In this document: positions 59,638-64,000 of the stretch, piece after piece
Layout of the letters: every line of letters begins with the position of its first letter
Position numbering within the stretch: position 1 is the first letter of the stretch
NCBI RefSeq assembly: GCF_014596475.1
Contig: NZ_MECJ01000024.1
Coordinates: 186,001 to 250,000 of the forward strand
Direction: 5' to 3'
Length of the DNA: 64,000 nt
DNA from: Streptomyces sp. CBMA152
GTDB taxonomy: Bacteria > Actinomycetota > Actinomycetes > Streptomycetales > Streptomycetaceae
The notes under the pieces: generated by a model
Told to the model about the DNA's origin: nothing
Databases searched by the model: none
Seen by the model: only the letters and a program-made list of their open reading frames with translations
Program-made: the position numbers and the translations under genes

Positions 59638-59934
59638 TCAGACGAGTGCGGGGCCGCCCGCCCGCCAGGTGCGCGGGCCGTCGAAGCCCGGCGCCCGCTC
59701 GGTGCGGCGCCAGCTCGCGGAGCGCCGCTGCCTCGGGATCAGGACACGGGCGGCCTCCCGCCGCGCCTCGATCGCCGAGAAGTGCGCGAAGAACAGCGCC
59801 GCGAGCGCCGCGAGTTCCTCCGGATCGGGGTTGCCCCGTTCGATCCGCAACAGCTCGCGGCAGTCCTCCAGGGTCATCTCGGCAGGCTCGGCCGCGGTCT
59901 CGGCGGTCTCGGTGAGCTGCGTCATCTCGCTCAT
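59638..59934 (-). CDS. Acyl-CoA carboxylase epsilon subunit
   Basis: A 98-aa small subunit of actinobacterial acyl-CoA carboxylases. ATG 59934 is chosen (AGAGG 8 nt upstream). An acidic variable N-terminus is followed by LLRIERGNPDPEELAALAALFF, the epsilon hallmark, and a Trp/Arg-rich tail (RTWRAGGPALV). Epsilon raises activity of the alpha-beta complex. It lies 28 nt downstream of the beta gene, so the pair forms one unit. Confidence 0.9.
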   Translation of the reverse strand: MSEMTQLTETAETAAEPAEMTLEDCRELLRIERGNPDPEELAALAALFFAHFSAIEARREAARVLIPRQRRSASWRRTERAPGFDGPRTWRAGGPALV

Positions 59935-59962
59935 GTCGGTCACCTCTTCTGGGTCGTCGGGC

Positions 59963-61543
59963 CTACTGGGGCGGGTTGCCGTGCTTGCGGCGGGGCAGCT
60001 CGGCGTCCTTGGCGATGAGCATCGTGACCGAGCGGCACAGCACCGAGCGGGTCTCGCGCGGGTCGATGACGTCGTCGACCAGACCGCGCTCCGCCGCGAA
60101 GTAGGGGTGCACCAGCTCGTTCTTGTACTCGTCGATCTTCTGCTTGCGCATCGCGTCCGGGTCGTCGGCCGCGGCGATCTCCCGGCGGAACACCACGTTG
60201 GCCGCGCCCTCGGCGCCCATCACCGCGATCTCGTTGGTGGGCCAGGCGAACGACAGGTCGGCACCGATGGAACGCGAGTCCATCACGATGTAGGCACCGC
60301 CGTACGCCTTGCGCAGCACCACCGAGATACGAGGCACCGTCGCGTTGCAGTAGGCGTAGAGCAGCTTGGCGCCGCGCCGGATGATGCCGTCGTGCTCCTG
60401 GTCGACGCCCGGCAGGAACCCGGGCACGTCCACGAGGGTGATCAGCGGGATGCTGAACGAGTCGCAGAACTGGACGAACCTGGCGCCCTTCTCGCTCGCC
60501 TTGATGTCCAGGACTCCGGCCATGGCGGACGGCTGGTTGGCGACGACGCCGACGACATGGCCGTCGAGCCGGGCCAGGGCCACCACCAGGTTGGGCGCCC
60601 AGTTGGCGTGGATCTCCATGTACTCGCCGTCGTCGACGAGCTCCTCGATCACCCCGCGCACGTCGTACGAGCGGTTGCCGTCGGCCGGCACCAGATCGAG
60701 CAGGGCCGTGGCCTCGCGGTCCACCGGGTCCGAGGTCTGCGCCAGCGGCGGCATCTCCCGGTTGTTGGACGGCAGCAGCGACAGCAGATAGCGCACCTCG
60801 GCGAGGCAGCTCTCCTCGTCGTCGTACGCGAAGTGCGCCACGCCCGAGGTCCCGGCGTGCACATCGGCGCCGCCGAGCCCGTTCTGGCTGATCTCCTCAC
60901 CCGTCACGGCCTGGACGACGTCCGGACCGGTGATGAACATCTGCGAGGTCTCGCGGACCATGAACACGAAGTCGGTCAGGGCGGGCGAGTACGCCGCGCC
61001 GCCGGCGCACGGGCCGAGCATCACGGAGATCTGCGGGATGACGCCGCTGGCCCGGGTGTTGCGCTGGAAGATGCCGCCGTAGCCCGCGAGGGCGCTGACG
61101 CCCTCCTGGATACGGGCGCCCGCGCCGTCGTTGAGCGAGACCAGCGGCGCGCCCGCCGCCAGCGCCATGTCCATGATCTTGTGGATCTTGGCGGCGTGGG
61201 CCTCGCCCAGCGCGCCGCCGAAGATGCGGAAGTCATGCGCGTAGACGAAGACCGTACGGCCCTCGACCGTCCCCCAGCCGGTGATGACACCGTCCGTGTA
61301 CGGCTTCTTGGCCTCCAGGCCGAACCCGGTGGCACGGTGCCGCCGCAGCTGCTCGACCTCGGTGAAGCTGCCCTTGTCCAGGAGGAGTTCGATCCGCTCG
61401 CGTGCGGTCAGCTTGCCCTTGGCGTGCTGCGCCTCGGTCGCCTTGTCGCTGGGCCCGCGTACGGCCTGTTCCTTGCGTTCGCTGAGTTCGTCCAGCCGGT
61501 CGGAGACCTCGGCGGAGGACTGTGTGGTCGGCGTGGTCGGCAT
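59963..61543 (-). CDS. Acyl-CoA carboxylase beta subunit (acetyl-CoA-accepting type)
   Basis: A 526-aa carboxyltransferase that moves CO2 from biotin to acyl-CoA. Family motifs are GAGARIQEGVSALAGYGGIF, LGPCAGGAAYSPALTDF and IALVD-like LITLVDVPGFLPGVDQE. The substrate-pocket residue, Asp422 in propionyl-selective PccB and Ile420 in S. coelicolor AccB, is Ile419 here (GGAYIVMDSRS). Acetyl-CoA should therefore be accepted and malonyl-CoA made. The biotinylated alpha subunit is not in the window. In a polyketide cluster this boosts extender supply. Confidence 0.93.
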   Translation of the reverse strand: MPTTPTTQSSAEVSDRLDELSERKEQAVRGPSDKATEAQHAKGKLTARERIELLLDKGSFTEVEQLRRHRATGFGLEAKKPYTDGVITGWGTVEGRTVFVYAHDFRIFGGALGEAHAAKIHKIMDMALAAGAPLVSLNDGAGARIQEGVSALAGYGGIFQRNTRASGVIPQISVMLGPCAGGAAYSPALTDFVFMVRETSQMFITGPDVVQAVTGEEISQNGLGGADVHAGTSGVAHFAYDDEESCLAEVRYLLSLLPSNNREMPPLAQTSDPVDREATALLDLVPADGNRSYDVRGVIEELVDDGEYMEIHANWAPNLVVALARLDGHVVGVVANQPSAMAGVLDIKASEKGARFVQFCDSFSIPLITLVDVPGFLPGVDQEHDGIIRRGAKLLYAYCNATVPRISVVLRKAYGGAYIVMDSRSIGADLSFAWPTNEIAVMGAEGAANVVFRREIAAADDPDAMRKQKIDEYKNELVHPYFAAERGLVDDVIDPRETRSVLCRSVTMLIAKDAELPRRKHGNPPQ

Positions 61544-61601
61544 GGTTCGGTTTCCCCCTGTTGGTTGCGGAATCCTGGTGCGGAATCGACTGCCTTCTCG
61601 A

Positions 61602-62273
61602 TCAGGTCGGTTGGTGGCGGAGCGCGGCCGCGGCCGCGTAGCCCGGCTGTACGGACACGTTGCGCACCGTCCAGCCCGCCGGGCGGGCCGCGGCCTCCAG
61701 ATCGCCCAGATAGTCCGCCGCGGGCGAGCGGGTGAGGCCGGTGCCCAGGCCCTTGAGGTAGGCCTCCTTGCGGGTCCACAGCCGCGCGAACGCCTCCGGG
61801 CGCTCCGATGCGGGCAGAGCGCGCAGTTCCTCGCGCTCGCGCGGATGCAGTCTGGGCAGGACCACCTCGACGGCCTCGGGCGTCGGGACGCGCTGGACGT
61901 CGACGCCCACCGGGTCCGCCGCGACCCCGATGGCGATCAGGCCGTGGCTGTGCGAGAGGTTGAAGTGCAGCGGCACGGGCGGGTCGATCAACTGCGGCTT
62001 TCCGTACGGCCCTTCGGCCCGGCCGAGCGGCACCCGGTTGGGTTCGTGCCCGGTGTACTCGGCGAGGACGCGCCGCAGGGTGGCGTGCGCCGCCACGTAC
62101 TGGCGGCGGTCCCTGTCGTGGACGAAGGTGGCCGCGCGGGCCGCCTCCAGCTCGTCCAGGGCCTGCATCAGCGGGCACACCGTCGCCACGTCCTCGGCGG
62201 GCGGGCGGAAGACGGTCAGATGCAGCTGCCCGGCCTCCGGCGGCGCCTTCAGCGGGGTCACGGTCGCGTTCAC
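61602..62273 (-). CDS. Sfp-type 4'-phosphopantetheinyl transferase
   Basis: A 223-aa enzyme that converts apo acyl carrier proteins to the holo form with coenzyme A. Magnesium/CoA motifs are GVDVQ (Asp125) and LWTRKEAYLKGLG (Glu170). PLHFNLSHSHGL is the third family motif. GTG 62273 overlaps the exporter stop (GTGA). The long open frame upstream in this phase is only the mirror of the exporter gene. A dedicated transferase is usual in PKS/NRPS clusters. Confidence 0.92.
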   Translation of the reverse strand: MNATVTPLKAPPEAGQLHLTVFRPPAEDVATVCPLMQALDELEAARAATFVHDRDRRQYVAAHATLRRVLAEYTGHEPNRVPLGRAEGPYGKPQLIDPPVPLHFNLSHSHGLIAIGVAADPVGVDVQRVPTPEAVEVVLPRLHPREREELRALPASERPEAFARLWTRKEAYLKGLGTGLTRSPAADYLGDLEAAARPAGWTVRNVSVQPGYAAAAALRHQPT

Positions 62274-63592
62274 CGGCGCACCGCCTCGGGCTCGAAGCCG
62301 TCCTGTCCGGGCGCGGCTTCCTTTGCGATGGCCACGCCTTCGGGTTCGACGTCCTTGGTCATCGTCACGTCCTCGGACGCCTCCTTGCCCGTACGCCGGT
62401 CGAAGGCCAGGGCCGTCAGGGCCGCCGCGAGCGAGACCAGGCCGCCCACGTAGAACCCCGAGCGGGCACCCAGGTGTTCGGCGAGAGCGCCGATGAGGAG
62501 CGAGCCCAGCGGCGTCGAGCCCTGGACGATGAGCGTGTAGAGCGCCATCACCCGGCCCCGGTACTGCGGGTCGCTGCCGAGCTGGACGCGGTGGTTGGCC
62601 GCCTGGACGAAGTAGATGGTCGCGCCGCCGGTGAGCGAGAGCAGCACGATCGCGGAGGCGAAGTCGGGCGCCCAGCCCGCTACCGTCTCCAGGGCCGCGA
62701 ACACGATCGCCGAGGCGACCACCAGACGGCTGGAGGGACGGCCGCGCCGCGCCGTGGTGACGAACGCGGCGACCAGCGAGCCCGCCGCGAAGCCGGTCGT
62801 GAGCAGCCCGAACGAGGCCGCGTCGGCATGGAAAACCGTTTTGGCAAACAGCGGCAGCGTCAGCTGGAAGTTGAGCCCGAAGAGCGAGATCACCCCGACG
62901 AGGGCGAGCGGCAGCTTCAGATCGGGACGGCTGCGGATGTACCGCAGCCCGTCGATCACCCGGGGCCGGGTGTCCGGCTGTGCGCCCCGCAGCAGCTCGT
63001 CCGGCCGCATCATCCGCAGCCCGGCGACGGTGGCCAGATAGCTGACGGAGTTGAACAGCATGACCCAGCCGGTGCCGAAGCCGGTGATGAGCAGTCCGGC
63101 AAGGGCCGGGCCGACGACCCGGGCGGTGTTGAAGTACGCGGCGCTCAACGCCGAGGCGTTGGGCAGCAGTTCGGGCCCGACGAGCTCGCTGACGAACGAC
63201 ATCCGGGTCGGCACCTCGACGGCGTTGACCACCCCGAGGCCGAACGCGCACAGCCAGATGTGCCACAGCTGCACCGCGTCCGCGAACGCGAGCATCGCGA
63301 GGACCAGCGCCAGCGCCCCGGACGCCAGGTTGGCGCAGGTCAGCAGCAAGCGCTTGTCGTAGCGGTCGGCGAGCCGCCCGCCGTACAGGGTGAACAGCAG
63401 CAGCGGAGTGAACTGCAGCGCGGTCACCACGCCCAGCGCCGTGCCGGAGTTGTCGGCCAGGCCCAGGACGATCCAGTCCTGGGCCACGACCATCATCCAG
63501 GTGCCCGCGACGGAGACCACCTGCCCGGCCGCGAAGAGCCGGAAGTTCCGTACGGACAGGGAACGGAAGGGGGTTGCGAGAGTGCTGGTCAT
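62270..63592 (-). CDS. MFS exporter (DHA3/EntS-like)
   Basis: A 440-aa major facilitator with about twelve helices. The loop 2-3 motif reads YGGRLADRYDKR, and NAVEVPTRMSFVSELV is typical of EntS-like siderophore and drug exporters. The C-terminal tail is charged and acidic (EASEDVTMTKDVEPEG). It is probably an exporter of the local natural product. It overlaps the phosphopantetheinyl transferase gene and lies 10 nt from the hydrolase gene upstream. Confidence 0.92.
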   Translation of the reverse strand: MTSTLATPFRSLSVRNFRLFAAGQVVSVAGTWMMVVAQDWIVLGLADNSGTALGVVTALQFTPLLLFTLYGGRLADRYDKRLLLTCANLASGALALVLAMLAFADAVQLWHIWLCAFGLGVVNAVEVPTRMSFVSELVGPELLPNASALSAAYFNTARVVGPALAGLLITGFGTGWVMLFNSVSYLATVAGLRMMRPDELLRGAQPDTRPRVIDGLRYIRSRPDLKLPLALVGVISLFGLNFQLTLPLFAKTVFHADAASFGLLTTGFAAGSLVAAFVTTARRGRPSSRLVVASAIVFAALETVAGWAPDFASAIVLLSLTGGATIYFVQAANHRVQLGSDPQYRGRVMALYTLIVQGSTPLGSLLIGALAEHLGARSGFYVGGLVSLAAALTALAFDRRTGKEASEDVTMTKDVEPEGVAIAKEAAPGQDGFEPEAVRR

Positions 63593-63601
63593 AGGCTCGG
63601 A

Positions 63602-64000
63602 TCACCCATCGCGTCCTGCCCGCGTGATGCAGTCCTCCAGGAACGCGAGGGTGCGCAGGTGGTAGGAGCGGGCCGCCCAGCCGAGGCTGATGTTGTGGCC
63701 GGCGTCCGGCTGGCGGTCGACGACGATACGGGGCGAGGCGGTCAGCTGGGCGGCGAGGTCGGCGAGGTCCTGCTCGCCGTGCAGCCACCAGCCCTCGTGC
63801 TCGGCGAAGGTGAGCCGCACCGGGATGCGTACGCGCGGCGCGAGGGTCGCGAACAGCTCGGGCCAGCGCTTGAGTTCGCCCGCCTCGCGCTCCGGCATCG
63901 GCGCCACCAGGTTGCCGCTGCTGCGGAAGGTGTCCGGCGGGTAGAGCCGCAGCGGGCCCCAGTGGCGGGCGATGTGCTTGAGGCCCTTGCGCAGGACGCC
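63602..64000 (-). CDS. Alpha/beta hydrolase, C-terminal part (5' end beyond window)
   Basis: The frame is open to base 64000, so only the last ~132 residues are seen. They contain RIPVRLTFAEHEGWWLHGEQD (acid residue region) and the catalytic-His segment RQPDAGHNISLGWAARSYH, typical of the lid-and-His end of alpha/beta hydrolases. The nucleophile elbow is outside. It is upstream of the MFS gene in the same operon and could be a pathway esterase or thioesterase. Confidence 0.75.
   Translation of the reverse strand, partial: GVLRKGLKHIARHWGPLRLYPPDTFRSSGNLVAPMPEREAGELKRWPELFATLAPRVRIPVRLTFAEHEGWWLHGEQDLADLAAQLTASPRIVVDRQPDAGHNISLGWAARSYHLRTLAFLEDCITRAGRDG

Noticed and set aside
61602..63788. 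A 728-codon frame that would fuse the phosphopantetheinyl transferase to upstream sequence
   Set aside because: The upstream part mirrors the MFS gene in another phase. The transferase starts at GTG 62273, overlapping the MFS stop.

Overview
The window is high-GC actinobacterial DNA. Actinomycete promoter and ribosome-site conventions, GTG/TTG starts, rare TTA codons and the whiH-hrdB-(DUF7455)-parE block mark it as Streptomyces or a very close relative. I see no rRNA, tRNA, CRISPR array, insertion sequence or phage gene. The window splits into a conserved chromosomal half (about 1-29.8 kb) and an accessory, natural-product half (about 29.8-64 kb).

Conserved half. It opens with a truncated CobW-type GTPase and two divergent citrate-synthase paralogues, one fused to a DNA-binding helix-turn-helix. 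A CitA/CitB-type two-component pair follows, then an ABC importer for a small organic solute and a second, kinase-less CitB-type regulator. Next come a DUF485/sodium-solute symporter pair (acetate-permease type) and a NarL-type two-component system with a membrane partner. The developmental and housekeeping block follows: parE, a small zinc-ribbon protein, a secreted trypsin-like protease, the principal sigma factor hrdB, the sporulation regulator whiH, a one-polypeptide ABC exporter, a NUDIX/winged-helix regulator, a glycogen-debranching-like protein, a DUF4192 protein, an AhpD-like protein and a secreted ScyD/ScyE-type propeller.

Accessory half. Three blocks stand out. (1) At 50.9-57.8 kb six tightly packed genes encode a double-[4Fe-4S] ferredoxin, a 639-residue protein of unknown function, an amidase, a glutamine-synthetase-like ligase, an adenylosuccinate-lyase-like enzyme and a GNAT acetyltransferase. 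This is, in the same order as I recall it, the hydrazine-forming cassette of the kinamycin, lomaiviticin and fosfazinomycin pathways (acetylhydrazine made from hydrazinosuccinate, freed to hydrazine, carried as glutamylhydrazine). (2) At 30.1-31.2 kb an O-methyltransferase-fold protein has a damaged SAM-binding glycine motif. It recalls AlpH, the O-methyltransferase-like enzyme reported to install glutamylhydrazine on the kinamycin polyketide without SAM. (3) At 31.3-38.2 kb seven overlapping genes form an Ebo-type cluster (EboF-, EboE-, TatD-, EboA-, TIM-barrel-, UbiA/EboC-like proteins plus an inositol-phosphate-synthase-like protein), a set tied in cyanobacteria to export of a secondary metabolite.

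Around these lie a FAD monooxygenase with an antibiotic-biosynthesis monooxygenase, a VOC protein, an NmrA-like reductase, a class I glutamine amidotransferase-like hydrolase, two SigJ-like ECF sigma factors, an MMPL exporter, a ParB-domain regulator and a JadR1-like atypical response regulator. A malonyl-CoA supply and activation block follows (acyl-CoA carboxylase beta and epsilon, phosphopantetheinyl transferase), with an MFS exporter and a hydrolase cut by the window end. Both pathway-type regulators, one ECF sigma factor and the NmrA gene carry TTA codons, which suggests bldA (developmental) control. My best reading is one flank of a type II polyketide cluster for a diazo or hydrazine-bearing aromatic compound. 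The minimal PKS and the nitrite-forming enzymes are not in the window, so this is inference. No product can be named.
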